DNA of 64,000 nt from Dugong dugon. Lineage: Eukaryota; Chordata; Mammalia; Sirenia; Dugongidae. Each line of letters begins with the position of its first letter. The first letter of the stretch is position 1. Under the pieces are notes generated by a model that was given only the letters and a program-made list of their open reading frames with translations, did no database searches and was not told where the DNA came from. Of this stretch, positions 31,386 through 42,556 are shown piece by piece. Location of the stretch: contig CM057467.1 in NCBI GenBank assembly GCA_030035585.1, forward strand, positions 66,514,941 to 66,578,940, given 5' to 3'. A program made the translations under genes and the position numbers.

Positions 31386-31919
31386 AGGCGCCAGGCGACG
31401 ATGTAGCATTCCGAGTAGCATAGACCCTCCCTTCAACACCAAACACAAATATACAACCAGTACTCCTCAGCTGGATACAGGTCATTTGTTAATGGTAGCT
31501 GTGTAATAGATGTTTGCTCTGAAGAAGAATTTTAAAAATTAGATCTGGAGTTCTTGGCATATTCCCACCTGGCACCCATACTCATTTAGCTTCCCAGAGC
31601 ACTTAGGCTTAAGGAAAGCTTAATTAAAGTCAACCCAATGGCAAAGTCTCTGAGAAACTAACAAGACAACACAGAAATAAATTAACCTTTTTTCTTGTTT
31701 CTCTTTCCTTCCCGTTTTTCAGTTCTGTCACTCTTAATCTCAACTCAACCTTGGATTCATCTACTGTGTGTGTATATATATATAAACCCATTTGTTTATA
31801 TTTTTTTTAACCACCAAGCTTTCTTCATGTACCGGCTGTTCATAGGCCAACTAAGATAATTTATATTTTGAAAAATTTAAAAATTTGTATAATTATACTA
31901 TGATTATTGGAGCAAGGTG
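31386..31919. other. Unassigned spacer
   Basis: No gene or named repeat. A short (TG)n(TA)n run lies at about 31765-31783. Confidence 0.4.
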
Positions 31920-32185
31920 GAGAGGAATGATTACTGGACTTGAAATTCAAAGACCTAGGTCTGAGTCTTATGCTGGAGATAACAAATTATGTGTAATAAG
32001 GAGGTGGAAGTGCCCAGCATGGTGACTGGCCCATAGCAGTGGAGCTATACCCATTAATTTTATTTACATTTATTTTGAAGACCTCCCTCTTAGCCTCTCT
32101 TTCCTCATCAATACAGTGGAGATAATGCCTGTTCCTCCTAATTACCAGATGGTTATATGAAATTCATGATCTAGTGTATGGTTTG
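31920..32185 (+). mobile_element. MIR SINE, diverged
   Basis: 'tactggacttgaaattcaaagacctaggtctgagtctta' (head) and 'tcctcatcaatacagtggagataatgcctgttcctcc' (core, 'tcctcatctgtaaaatggagataatacctacctc') frame a diverged or interrupted MIR. Confidence 0.55.
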
Positions 32186-32194
32186 AAATGCAGG

Positions 32195-32599
32195 TTCAAA
32201 ATTCAGGATTTGATGGCAGTATCTGCCATTTGGATTGGAAGAGGGGTGTGGCAGAGCGTCAGGAACTATTTTAGACCAAATGGCCAGAAAGGATTCTCTG
32301 AGGAACTGATGTTTGAGCAGAATTCTGAGTAGAAGAAGGAGCCAGTCTTGTAAAGGACTGAGGGCAGGTGTTCCAGGCAAGAGAACCAATAAGTACAAAG
32401 ATCTCAAGGCCATTCTAAGCAAGGCATGTCTGAAAAATCAAATGCTGCTGATCTGTGTAATCAGAAGACAGTGAGCAAGCTGGGGAGCAGTCAGAGAGGA
32501 GATCAGAGAGGTCTGCAGGGCCCATTCATGAAGAACAATGGTTGGGAGTTAGGAACTTACTCTAGGGTAATGGAAGCCATTGGGAGATTGAACTGCGCT
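32195..32599 (-). mobile_element. L2 LINE fragment, antisense
   Basis: 'gaggaactgatgtttgagcagaattctgagtagaag', 'ggtgttccaggcaagagaacc', 'gtacaaagatctcaaggcc' and 'ctctagggtaatggaagccattggg' give the antisense L2 ORF2 end. Confidence 0.82.
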
Positions 32600-32770
32600 A
32601 CTTACTGTTTGTCCTTGAACACATTAATTTATTTCTCCAATTTTACTTCTTCCTCTATAGAATGGACATAATAAAATTACTCTGAGAATGAAATTCCCTA
32701 TTCTACATAATGTGTTTAGTGCTTGACTTCTCACAGTTATAGTACCTGTTATTGACTGGTGGTGTTGACA
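32600..32770 (+). mobile_element. MIR SINE
   Basis: 'actgtttgtccttgaacacattaatttatttctcc', 'cttcctctatagaatggacataataaaa' and 'gtgtttagtgcttgac' match sense MIR, diverged. Confidence 0.6.
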
Positions 32771-33458
32771 CAGTCATCATCGTCATTAGTATTATCCAAC
32801 CTAAGTTAACTCCAGAAGTAGTCACTGAGGAGGAGAAGGGGTGGCAGAAGCAGCAAGGCAGATATGGCATAAAAGCAGCTCCAAAACTATAAAATGATAT
32901 TTTATTTCTATAAATCCAGTAAATAAGCCTTATCTTTCTTTGTCTATCTGTTTCGTTTTCCTTCTAGTCACAGACCTGCCATAGCCTCTGACTTTAGAAA
33001 CTCCTGCTTAAGTCTGAGGTCAGATGGCACCTGGATTCTGAATTATTCAGTGCCCACATCTCCTGGCCCATGAGTCCAAGGGTCAGGCAGGAGCCTTCTC
33101 TATCGGAGTATGTGCCAAGCACCCAAATCGCAATCCAGGAGGTCAGACAACCCTTCCGGAAGCTGCTGGGGCTAATAACTGGTCTTTGATGTGGATAGCA
33201 GTTATTTTAACTCATCTTTCTTGAAAATAACAGTAATAATAAAAACAATTAAAAAAAAAATTTACTTCAGCTGCATCCTCACTGTGTTTTGTGCAGTGGG
33301 TGCTTAGCAAGCCTTTACTTAAATGGCAAAACCAGAGAGGGGAGCTAAGAGTGTTCCAGGTCTGATACTTTTCCAAGCGTGATTTGTAGGGCCCATGTTT
33401 GCCTTCCACTTGTTCTCTGAACAAATACATAGGGATCTGATAATAAGGACATAAAAAT
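32771..33458. other. Unassigned spacer
   Basis: No gene or confident repeat. The last bases (about 33447-33458, ggacataaaaat) are one copy of the L1-B target-site duplication. Confidence 0.4.
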
Positions 33459-34481
33459 TTTTTTTTTTTATTGGTGTAATTAAATGAAGTCTCCCATACA
33501 GACTTTTTTTGTTTTTTACATACATTGTTATGAGACCCCAACCGCTCACCCCATTCTGCGACAGCACACTCCTGCCCTCTGCCCCTGATTCCCAATGAAC
33601 ATTCAACCAGCTCCTAACTCTCTCTGCCTTCCCATCTCACATCTGGACAGAAGCCACCCCTTTGGGCTCCGCATCTACTCATCTAAGAGGCACATTCTTC
33701 ACAAGTATCACGTTATGTCCCATAGTCCAGTCCAATCCCTGTCTGAAGAGTTGGCCTTGGAAATTATTTTAGTTCTGAGTGATGGAGAGACCAGGGGTCA
33801 TGCTTTCCAGGGTGCCTCCAGTCTTAGAACATTAAGTCTGGTCTTCTTAACTAGATTTTGAGTTCTGCATACCATTGTTCTACTGCTCCATCAGGGTCCC
33901 TCTGTTGTGTTCCCTCTCAGGAAGTTCATTGGTGGTAGCCAGGCACCATCTAGTTCTTCTGGTCTCAGGCTGATGAAGTCTCTGGTTTATGTGGCCCATT
34001 CTGTCTCTTGGGCCAATACTTTCCCTGTGTCTTTGGTGTTCTTCATTCTCCTTTACTCCAAGTGGTTGGGACCAATTGATGCATCTCAGATGGCCGCTTA
34101 CAAGCTTTTAAGACCCCAGATGCCACTCATCAAAGTAGTTTGCAGAACATTTTCTTAATAAGGTTTGTTATGCCAATTGACATAGATGTCCCCTGAAAGC
34201 ATGATCCCCAGACTCTGCATCCCTGCTACTCTGTCGCTCAAAGTATTTGATTGTATTGAGGAAACTTCTTAGCTTTGGTTTAGTCCAGTTGTGCTGACTT
34301 CCCCTGTAGTGTGTGCTGTCCTTCCCTTCACCAAAGATCATTCTTATCTACTATCTAGTTAGTGAATAACCCTCACCCTCCCTCCACACCCCCATAACCA
34401 TCAAAAATGTTTTCTTCTGTGTTTAAACCTTTTCTTGAGTTCTTATAATAGTGGTCTTATACAGTATTTATCTTTCTGTGA
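33459..34481 (-). other. L1-B 3' UTR and tail
   Basis: Homologous to 11282-12312 of L1-A: the same 'ccagatgccactc', 'gttggcactcattg'-type order, and a C-rich (G-rich on the L1 strand) tract at 34370-34393 that keeps four runs of three or more G. The tail reads as an oligo(T) at 33459-33470. Confidence 0.85.
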
Positions 34482-35226
34482 CTAACTAAATTCACTCAGC
34501 ATTATAAGTTCTAGCTTCCACCAAGTTTTATGATGTTTCACAGCTTCATCACTGTTCTTTATCACTGTGTAATATTCCATTGTGTGGATATACCATTGTT
34601 TGTTTATCCATTCGTCCATCGATGGGCACTTAGGTTGCTTCCATCTTTTGGCTATTGTGAACAGTGCTGTGATGAACATGGGTGTGCATATATCTGTTTG
34701 TGTGACAGCTCTTGTTCCTCTACGATATATTCCAAGGAGCGGGATAGCTGGATCATATGGTACTTCTATTTCTAGCTTTTTAAGGAAGCACCAAATCGAT
34801 TTCCAAAGTGGTCGTACCATTTTACATTCCCACCAACAGTGCACAACTGTTCCAGTCTCTCCACAACCTCTCCAGCATTTGTTATTTTGTGTTTTTTGGA
34901 TTCATGCTAACCTTGTCGGGGTGAGATGATATCTCATTGTAGTTTTGATTTGCATTTCCTCTAATGGCTAATAATCGTGAGCATTTCTTCATGTGTCTGT
35001 TAGCTGCCTGAATATCTTCTTTGGTGAAGTGCCTATTCATATCCTTTGCCCGTTTTTTAATTGGGTTATTTGTCTTTTTGCTGTTGAGGTTTTGCAGTAT
35101 CTTGTAGATTTTAGAGATTAGACGCTGATCGGATTTATCATAGCCAAAAATTTTTTACCAGTCTGTAGGTTGTCTTTTTACTCTTTTGGTGAAGTCCTTG
35201 GATGAGCATAAAAGTGTTTGATTTTT

Positions 35227-36595
35227 TTTTTTTTTTTTCCCCCAAAGATTTTTTTTTTTTTATATTTTATTGTACTTCAGGTGAAGGCTTACAGAACAAA
35301 TAGTTTCTCATGAAACAGTAGTACACATGTTGTTTTATGACATTGGTTAACAACCCCACAACATATTAAGCCTCTAAATTCTCAACCTTTTTTTTTTTTT
35401 GATGAAAATACAGATAGCCAAAGATACACCGTTTCAAAAATTTCTACATACACAGTTCAGTGACATTGACTACGCTCTTCCAACTGTGCTGTTATTCTCA
35501 CTTAAGATGAAGGCTTACAGAACAAAATAGTTTCTCATTTAACAGCTACTACACATGTTGCCCTATGACAATGGTTAACAATCTCACAACACATCAAGAA
35601 TATCCTTACTCCACCTTGTGTTCCCTATCACCAGGGAACTTCCTTGTCCCCTTCTGTCTTCTGGCCCTTGTCACTGGACTACTGTACCTCATTAGTCTCA
35701 TTTGGTTTTTTTTTTTTTTTTTTTTTTTAACACCATTTCAAAACTTTTTACTTACACTTTTAAGTGATATTGACTATGCTCTTCCAATTGTGCTGCCATT
35801 CTCGCCCAAGATGAAGGCTTACAGGACAAAACAGCCTCCCATTTAATAGTTACTACAAATGTTGCCCTATAACAGTGGTCAACAATCTCATAACACATCA
35901 ACAGTGTCCTTACTCAACCTGTGTTCCTTATCATCAGTTTCCTACTCCCCCTCTGCCTTCTGGCCTTTGTCACCGGACTCCTGTACCTCGTTAGTCCCAT
36001 TTAGTTTTACTGGGCTGTCCGCTCCCAGGCTTAACATCGAACCTCGAAGGTAACTTCACCTCTGAGCTGAAAGGGAGTCTGGGGGCCACACTCTTGAGGT
36101 TTCTCCAGTATTCTTTAGGCCAGTAAATCTGGTCTTTTTTTTTTTTTTGGGAGTTAAATTTATGCTCTACATCCTTCTCCAGCTCTGTCCAGAACCCTCT
36201 GTTGTGATCCTGGTCAGAGCAGTCAGTGGTGGTAGCCGGGCACCATCTAGCTGTACTGGACTCAGTCCGGTGGAGGCCTTGGTAGCTGTGGACAATTAGT
36301 CCTTTGGACTAATCTTTTCGTTGTATCCTGTTCTCTTCATTCTCCCTTGCTCCAGAAGGGATGAGACCAGTGGAGTATCTTAGATGGCCGCTCATAGGCT
36401 TTTAAGACCCCAGACACTACTCACCAAGGTAGAACGTAGAGCATTATCTTTATAAGTAGTGTCATGCCAATTGAGCTAGATGTTCCCCGAGACCATGGTC
36501 CCCAGAGCCCTCCGTCCAACAACTCAGTCCCTCGGGGGGTTTGGATGTGTCTATAGGGCCTCCATGACCTTTCCTTGTGCAGGTTGTGTTAGTTT
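35227..36595 (-). mobile_element. 5'-truncated L1 (L1-D lineage) 3'-UTR copy nested in L1-B
   Basis: About 1.37 kb of 3' UTR matching L1-D from about 56448 onward ('aaggaaaggtcatgg', 'ccactggtctc', 'gactgagtccagtacagc'). It is antisense in the window. A perfect 16-bp target-site duplication (AAAGTGTTTGATTTTT) flanks it at 35211-35226 and 36596-36611, with a TT/AAAAAT cut site on the element strand. Poly(T) lies at 35222-35238. It carries one more 304-bp internal unit than L1-D and an intact AATAAA signal (antisense TTTATT at 35266-35271). Confidence 0.93.
35506..36113 (-). repeat. Tandem ~304-bp units in an L1 3' UTR
   Basis: The phrase GATGAAGGCTTACAG recurs at 35506 and 35810, a period of 304 bp, followed each time by the same series ('catttaa', 'ttgccctat', 'aacaatctca', 'catcaa', 'tccttactc', 'tgtacctc'). 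A third, partial unit is the terminal segment at 35280-35505. T-runs separate the units. L1-D has only one full unit plus the terminal part. Confidence 0.85.
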
Positions 36596-38590
36596 AAAGT
36601 GTTTGATTTTTAAGAGCTCCCATTTATCTAGTTTCTCTTCTGGTGCTTGTGCATTGTTACTTATGGTTCGTATTGTGTTTATGCCATGTATTAGGGCTCC
36701 TAGCATTGTCCCTAATTTTTCTTCCATGATCTTAATTGTTTTTGATTTTATATTTAAGTCTTTGATCCATTTTGAGTTAGTTTTTGTACATGATGTGAGA
36801 TATGGGTCTTGTTTCAGGTTTTTGCATATAGATATCCAATTATGCCAGCACCATTTGTTAAAGAGACTGTCTTCCCCAGTTAATGGACTTTGAGTCTTTG
36901 TCAAATATTAGCTGCTCATAGGTGGATGAGCTTACATCTGGATTCTCAACTCTGTTCCACTGGTCTATGTATCTGTTGTTGTACAAGTACCAGGCTGTCT
37001 TGACTACGGTGGCAGTATAATAGGTCCTAAAATCAGGTAGTGTAAGGCCTCCCACTTTGTTCTTCGTCTTGAGTAGTGCTTTATTTATTCGGGGCCTCTT
37101 CCCTTTCCATATGAAATTGTTGATTTGTTTCTCCATCTCATTAAAAAATGCTGCTGGAATTTGGATCGGGATTGCATTGCATCTGTAGATTGCTTTGGGT
37201 GGAATTGACATTTTCACAATGTTGAGTCTACCTATCCATGAGCAAGGTATATTTTTCCACTTACCCAGGTCTCTTTTAGTTTCTTGCAATAGTGTCTTGT
37301 AGTTTTCTCTGTAAAGATCTTTTACATCTCTGGTTAGATTTATTCCTAAGTATTTGATCTTCTTGGGGGCTACTGTAAATGGTATTGATTTGGTGATTTC
37401 CTCTTCAAGGTTCTCTTGGTTGGTGTAAAGGAATCCAGTTGATTTTTATATGTTTATCTTGTATCCTGAAACTTTGCTGAAATCTTCTATTAGTTCCAGT
37501 AGTTTTCTGGTGGATTCCTTGGGGTTTTCTGTGTATAAGATCATATCATCTGCGAATAGAGATACTTTGACTTCTTCCCTACCTATTTGGATGCCCTTTA
37601 ATTCTTTTTCTAGCCTAACTGCTCTGGCTAGGACCTCCAGCACAATGTTGAATAATAATGGTAATAAAGGGCATCCTTGTCTGGTTCCTGTTCTCAAGGG
37701 GAATACTTTCAAAGTCTCTCCATTCAGGATGATGTTGGCTATTGGTTTTGTATAAATGCCCTTAATTTTACTGAGGAATTTCCCTTCTATTCCTAGTTTT
37801 TTTGGGAGTTTTTGTCACAAATGGGTGTTGAACTTTGTTGAATGCCTTTTCTGCATCGATTGATAGGATCATGTGGTTCTTGTCTTTCGTTTTATTTATG
37901 TGATGGATTACGTTGATTGTTTTTCTGATGTTGAACCATCCCTGAATACCTGGTATAAATCCCACTGGGTCATGGTGAATTATTTTTTTGATAATCTGCT
38001 GAATTCTATCGGCTAAAATTTTGTTGAGGATTTTTGCGTCAATGTTCATGAGGGATATCGGTCTGTAATTTTTTTTCTTGTGGTATCTTTACCTGATTTT
38101 GGTATCAGGGTTATGCTGGCTTCATAGAATGAGTTTCGGAGTATTCCATCCTTTTCTATGCTCTGAAATACCTTTAGTAGAAGTGGTGTTATCTCTTCTC
38201 TGAATGATTGGTAGAATTCTCCAGTGATGCCATCCAGGCCAGGGCTTTTTTTGTTGGCACTTTTTTAATAACCTGCTCAGTCTCTTCTTTTGTTATGAGT
38301 TTATTTAGTTTTTCTACCTCTGTTTGTGTTAATTTAGGTAGGTAGTGAGTTTCTAGAAACTTGTCCATTTCCTCTAGGTTTTCAAATTTCTCAGAGTACA
38401 ATTTTTCATAGTATTCTGTTATGATTCTTTTAATTTCAGTTGGGTCTGTTGTGATGTCTTATATGGGTTATCTGCTTCCTCTCCAGTTTTTCTTTTGTCA
38501 GTTTGGCCAATGGTTTATCAGTTTGGTTGATCTTTTCAAAGAACCAACTTTTGAACTTGTTAACTCTTTCCATTGTTTTTCTATTCTCTA

Positions 38591-38615
38591 TTTAATTTAA
38601 TTTAATTTAATTTAA
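38591..38615. repeat. (TTTAA)5 microsatellite in L1-B ORF2
   Basis: Five exact TTTAA units where L1-A has a single TTAAA-like site ('gcagaattaaatgaagtag'). About 20 extra bases shift the ORF2 frame. Confidence 0.95.
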
Positions 38616-40086
38616 TTCTGCTCTAATTCTTATTATTTTCTTCCTTCTGGCACCTGTGCGCTTCTTTTGCTGCTTTCTTTGTACTTGTTCCAGTTGTAGG
38701 GTTAATGCTTTGATTATGAGCCTTTCTTGGTTTTGGATGTGTGCATTTATTGCTCTAACTGACCTCTGAGCACAGCTTTTGCTGTGTCCCAAAGGTTCTG
38801 GTAGGATGTGTTTTCATTCTCGTTTGATTCTATGAATTTCTTTATTCCCTCCTTAATTTCTCCTATAACCCAGTAGTTTTTGAGCAAGGTGTTGTTCAGT
38901 TTCTGTATGTTTGATTTTTTTCCCTTGCTTTTTGTGTTGTTGATTTCTACTTTTTTGGCTTTATGGTCAGAAAAGATGCTTTGTAGTATTTCGATGTTTT
39001 GGATTTTGTTAAGGCTTGCTTTATGGCTTAATATGTGGTCTATTCTGGAGAATGTTCCATCTGCTTTGGAAAAGAAAGTATACTTGGCTGCTGTCGGGTG
39101 CAGAGTTTGGTATATGTCTATGAGATCAAGTTGTTTGATTGTAACGTTTAGCTCTTCTGTGTCTCTGCTGAACTTCTTTCCGGACGTTCTGTCCTTCACC
39201 GAAAATGGCATGTTGAAGTCTCCTACTACTGTTGTGGAGCTGTCTATCTCTTTCTTCAGAGCCGTTAGTGTTTGTTTTATATTTTTTGGAGCCCTGTTGT
39301 TGGGTGCATATATATTTATTATAGTTGTGTCCTCCTGGTGTATTGACCATTTAATCATTATATAGTGTCCTTTCTTATCCTTTGTGGTGGATTTTACTTT
39401 GTCAGCGATTTATATTGCCATTCCTGCCCTTTTCTGAGTGTTGTTTGCTTGATATATTTTTTTCCATCCTTTGAGTTTTAGCCTGTTTGTGTCTTTAAGT
39501 CTAAGGTGCGTCTCTTGTAGGCAGCATATAGATGGATCGTGCTTTTTTATCCAGTCTGCCACTCTCCATCTCTTTATTGGTGCATTAAGTCAGTTTAAAT
39601 TCAGTGTAATTGTTGATAGGTATGAGTTTAGCGCTGTCATCCTGATATCTCTTTTTGTGTCTTGTTCACAGTTTCTTTGTTCTCAATTTTCTGTGCTGAG
39701 TCGTTTTTCTTTATGTATTTGTTTTTCATCTTTTTCTATGTTGTAGATTTTGTGTTTGCTGGGTCTTTATGTTTTTCTACTTTTTTATTTTGATTTGTGT
39801 AATTGTTAGATTCCTTTGTGGTTACCTTAATGTTTACCCCTATTTTTCTAAGTTTATGCCAGTCTTTTATTACTTTGTATGTTCTTAACTTCCCGTCCAT
39901 ATAGAAAATAAATGTCTCTATTTTTTAATTCCCTCTTTTTATGTTTTAATATTATCCTTTTTTTTACATATTGATATCTGTTTCCCTATTTTCAGTGTCT
40001 TAGCTTTGATGTAATTTCGATTTCCCTATCTGAGTCAATTTCTGGTTGCTCTGTCCTGTGTTCTAATCTTGCATTGTTAGCTGGTG

Positions 40087-41104
40087 TTATTGATTATCTA
40101 ACCATAGGACTCCCGTTAGTATTTCTTGTAGTTTTGGTTTGGTTTTGCAAATTCCCTGAACTTCTGTTTATCTGGAAATGCCCTAATTTCACCATCATAT
40201 TTGAGGAATAGTTTTGCTGGATATATAACTCTTGGTTGACAGTTATTTTCCTTCAAGGCTTTAAATATGTCATCCCATTACTTTCTAGCCTACATGGTTT
40301 CTGCTGAGTAGTCCGAGCCTATTCTAATTGGCTCTCCTTTGTAGATGACTTTTCTTTTATCCCCAGCTGCTCTTAAAATTCTCTCTTTCTCTTCGGTTTT
40401 GGTAAGTTTGATTATAATATGTCTTGGTGACTTTCTTTTGGGATCTAGCTTATGTGGGGTTCGATGAGCATCTTGGATAGATATCTTTTCATCTTTCATA
40501 ATATCAGGGAAGTTCTGTCAACAAATCTTCAGCAATTTTCTCTGTATTTTCTGTTACCCCCCCCCCCCCCATTCTTGTACTCCAGTCATTCATAGGTTAT
40601 TTGTCTTGATAGAGTCCTACATGACTCTTAGAGTTTCTTCATTCTTTTTAATTCTTTTATCTGATTTTTCCTCAGATAAGTTGGCACCAAGAGCTGTATC
40701 TTTAATGTCACTAATTCTAACTTCTTCCTCAATTCTGCTCCTATGACTTTCTATCGAGTTGTCTAATTCTGAAATTTTATTGTTAATCTTCTGGATTTCT
40801 GATTGCTGACTCTCTATGGATTCTTGCAGCCTATTAAATTTGGCAGTATATTCTTGAATAACTTTTTTAAGTTCCGCTACTACTGTGTCTGTATGTTGCC
40901 TGACTGTTTCTGTATTCTGTTGAATTTTGTTTCTTATTTCTAGAAGAGTTCTGTATATTAATCTTTTGTATTCTGCCTCTGGTAATTCCAAGGAGTTCTC
41001 TTCCTCCAGAGAGTTTATTGATTCTTTATTTTGGGAGCTTGCTGACGCCATATCATGGACTGCCTCTTTATGTGACTTGATATTGACTGTTGTCTCTGAG
41101 CCAT
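40087..41104 (-). pseudogene. L1-B ORF1 remnant
   Basis: The expected ATG is at 41104. A 2-bp insertion near 41050 shifts the frame. From 41051 a 144-codon frame reads MASASSQNKES...NEETLRVM, covering the N-terminal region and the heptad-like coiled coil (KFNRLQESIESQQSEIQKI). The RRM region is cut by a stop and by a C14 run (G14 on the coding strand) at 40557-40570. A second frame (40290-40499) holds the C-terminal RHIIIKLTKTEEKERILRAA region. Confidence 0.88.
40557..40570. repeat. C14 homopolymer in L1-B ORF1
   Basis: Fourteen C (fourteen G on the coding strand). The same site is G6 in L1-A (6578-6583) and unexpanded in L1-C. Confidence 0.95.
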
Positions 41105-41728
41105 CAATAATTTATTATAATTTTATTTTGTGTTTGCTTAGTGAGACCTAGCTTCTTATTTTGTTTTGTTCTTACACTCCCAAATAGGCTGCTCGTGTGC
41201 ACTAGTTTGATTTCTGACACCTTTGGATCTCTAACGTCATGTCACCAGGTAGTTAGTTCAGTTCTGTAACTAAGTATGTGCACACAGGAGTCCGTTAAAT
41301 TTTCCTATATGGGTTCAGCTCGGGTGTTCAGGCAGCTGGTCACCAAGTGTATGATGCAGGCTCTCAACCCCAGTCCTAGAGAGGGATGTGTGATTGGTGC
41401 AGGCACTGGACTCTGGCTGTGGTAGGGGATCATGCAGTGAGCCAGGCAGGGGGCTGATGGCTGCCCCTGAGAGTCTGAAAGAAAAGCGTGTCCCTATTGT
41501 CTAGGGTGTGTAGGTAGGTGAGTTTTGCAGCTGGACTAAGAGCACCCCACTCTGTTGGCTGTAAAGACTTGAGGGCACCACTTTTTCTTGAACTCCTGTA
41601 GCAGGTGGTTACGTACTTTTGGTGCTACCACCAGTCCTCAAGACCCTGCTGAAGACTGATAAAAGTGACTGCTTAAGGGGCAGGGCTGTTTCAAGGGTTA
41701 CAAATCTGCCTGTTCACAGCTGAAGAGG

Positions 41729-42292
41729 TTGAAGTTAAACTTCAGATGTTTGCCCTGTTTTACTGTGGCAGCGAGGGCTAATGCTGTTGAGATGTGTCCC
41801 CACAAGTTTATACAGGGGTGTAAGGCACTCAGAGTCTGTGGACCCCTGATACTTGTGGCCAGCAAAGGAGCTGTGCTGACCCTGTGTTCCTGGTCTAGGG
41901 GAGCCAGCAACTTATTTGTTCCCTCTCCAAGGCCAGGAGAATGGGTCAGGGGGCCTTTTCAGATCTACTTCTGGCCTAGTGGACTCCCAGTGCAGAGCGA
42001 GGGAGGAGGTTACAGGGAGAGAGATTTTTTTCAAATCCAGTGCACAGTGCGGAGGGAGGGAGGAGGTAGAAGGGAAAGAGCTTTTTCCCAAATCTGGTGC
42101 AGAGAGTGGAGGGAGGAGATAAAAGGAAGAGAGTTTTTTCCCCAAATGGGCTTTTTTTTTTTTTTAAATCCCCACAAAAGGGTGCACACAGGTACTTATC
42201 CTAGACTCCTGGGAGCTGCTCTTCACTGGTTCGGAGTGTCCAAGCAGAATCTCTGCTGTCGGGTCTTTCTCGATGTGGAAACTGCTTCCTGA
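41729..42292 (+). other. Antisense open frame in L1-B 5' UTR (ORF0-like candidate)
   Basis: Open for 187 codons from a TTG at 41729. An in-frame ATG at 41792-41794 gives 166 codons and matches the internal ATG of L1-A (E-M-x-P-H-K). It shares ALRVCGPLI, SKGAV, SWSRGAS, LFVPSPRPGEWVR, FFFFLNPH and VSKQNLCC with L1-A. The extra 111 bp of reiterated unit adds 37 codons without breaking the frame. It ends at a TGA shared with L1-C. No domain is recognised. Confidence 0.42.
41987..42147 (-). repeat. Three tandem ~50-57-bp units in L1-B 5' UTR
   Basis: Units 41987-42036, 42037-42093 and 42094-42147 each run 'cAGTGCAGAG...GGAGGGAGGAG...GAGAG...TTTTT...CAAAT' (+ strand). L1-A and L1-C have one unit each. 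Confidence 0.88.
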
Positions 42293-42556
42293 GCGTGTGC
42301 ACAGCACAGCTGTTTGCCTGCTTCACCACGGACTGGCCAGGCTGTGACTCTGCAGTTTTGCCTCCACGGCTCTAGCCCTCCTCACCTCTTCCAAACAGTC
42401 TTCCTCTCCCATATCACTCAGATGGATTTCTTAACCTTGCCTTGTTCAGGGCTGCCCAGATGTTCGCATAGAATCAAATCACTTGTTTTCCAGGTCTTTG
42501 TTGTAAGAGGGATATAGGAAGCGTCTAACTACTTCCCCATGCTTACCACACCCCCA

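Larger units (their letters stand above)
34482..39640 (-). pseudogene. L1-B ORF2 remnant, interrupted by an insertion
   Basis: The start ATG at 39640 (MTALNSY) is shared with A and C. The endonuclease piece at 38747-39358 is open for 203 codons and keeps VVGDFN, SRIDHIL and FSDH. The reverse-transcriptase core is split by frameshifts: [10 protein letters not shown] lies in 37768-38049 and GTRQGCP...FADD in 37446-37712. The thumb and C-terminal parts follow (36858-37289 and 34482-34844, the latter with HCWWEC). A (TTTAA)5 microsatellite at 38591-38615 disrupts the linker, and the nested element at 35227-36595 cuts the C-terminal third. Non-functional. Confidence 0.92.
33459..42556 (-). mobile_element. 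L1-B, near full-length afrotherian L1, antisense
   Basis: A 9.1 kb span that includes a 1.37 kb nested insertion, so about 7.7 kb of L1. Poly(T) marks the 3' end at 33459. The 5' end near 42556 aligns with the start of L1-A. Flanks GGACATAAAAAT and GAACATAAGAAAT form a decayed target-site duplication. Order from the 5' end: 5' UTR (41105-42556), ORF1 (40087-41104), spacer, ORF2 (39640 down to 34482) and 3' UTR (33459-34481). All coding frames are broken. Confidence 0.94.
41105..42556 (-). promoter_or_regulatory. L1-B 5' UTR / internal promoter region
   Basis: 1.45 kb, homologous to the L1-A and L1-C 5' UTRs. It differs by a triplicated about 50-57-bp unit (41987-42147). It also holds an antisense open frame (41729-42292). 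No activity is shown. Confidence 0.8.

Noticed and set aside
31136-31423. 95-codon open frame
   Set aside because: It runs through an antisense MIR and has no recognisable domain.
38880-39365. 161-codon open frame on the plus strand in L1-B
   Set aside because: Shadow of the L1-B endonuclease coding strand.
41987-42147. Short tandem units considered as a CRISPR-like or satellite array
   Set aside because: Units are contiguous, diverged, without spacers and part of an L1 5' UTR.
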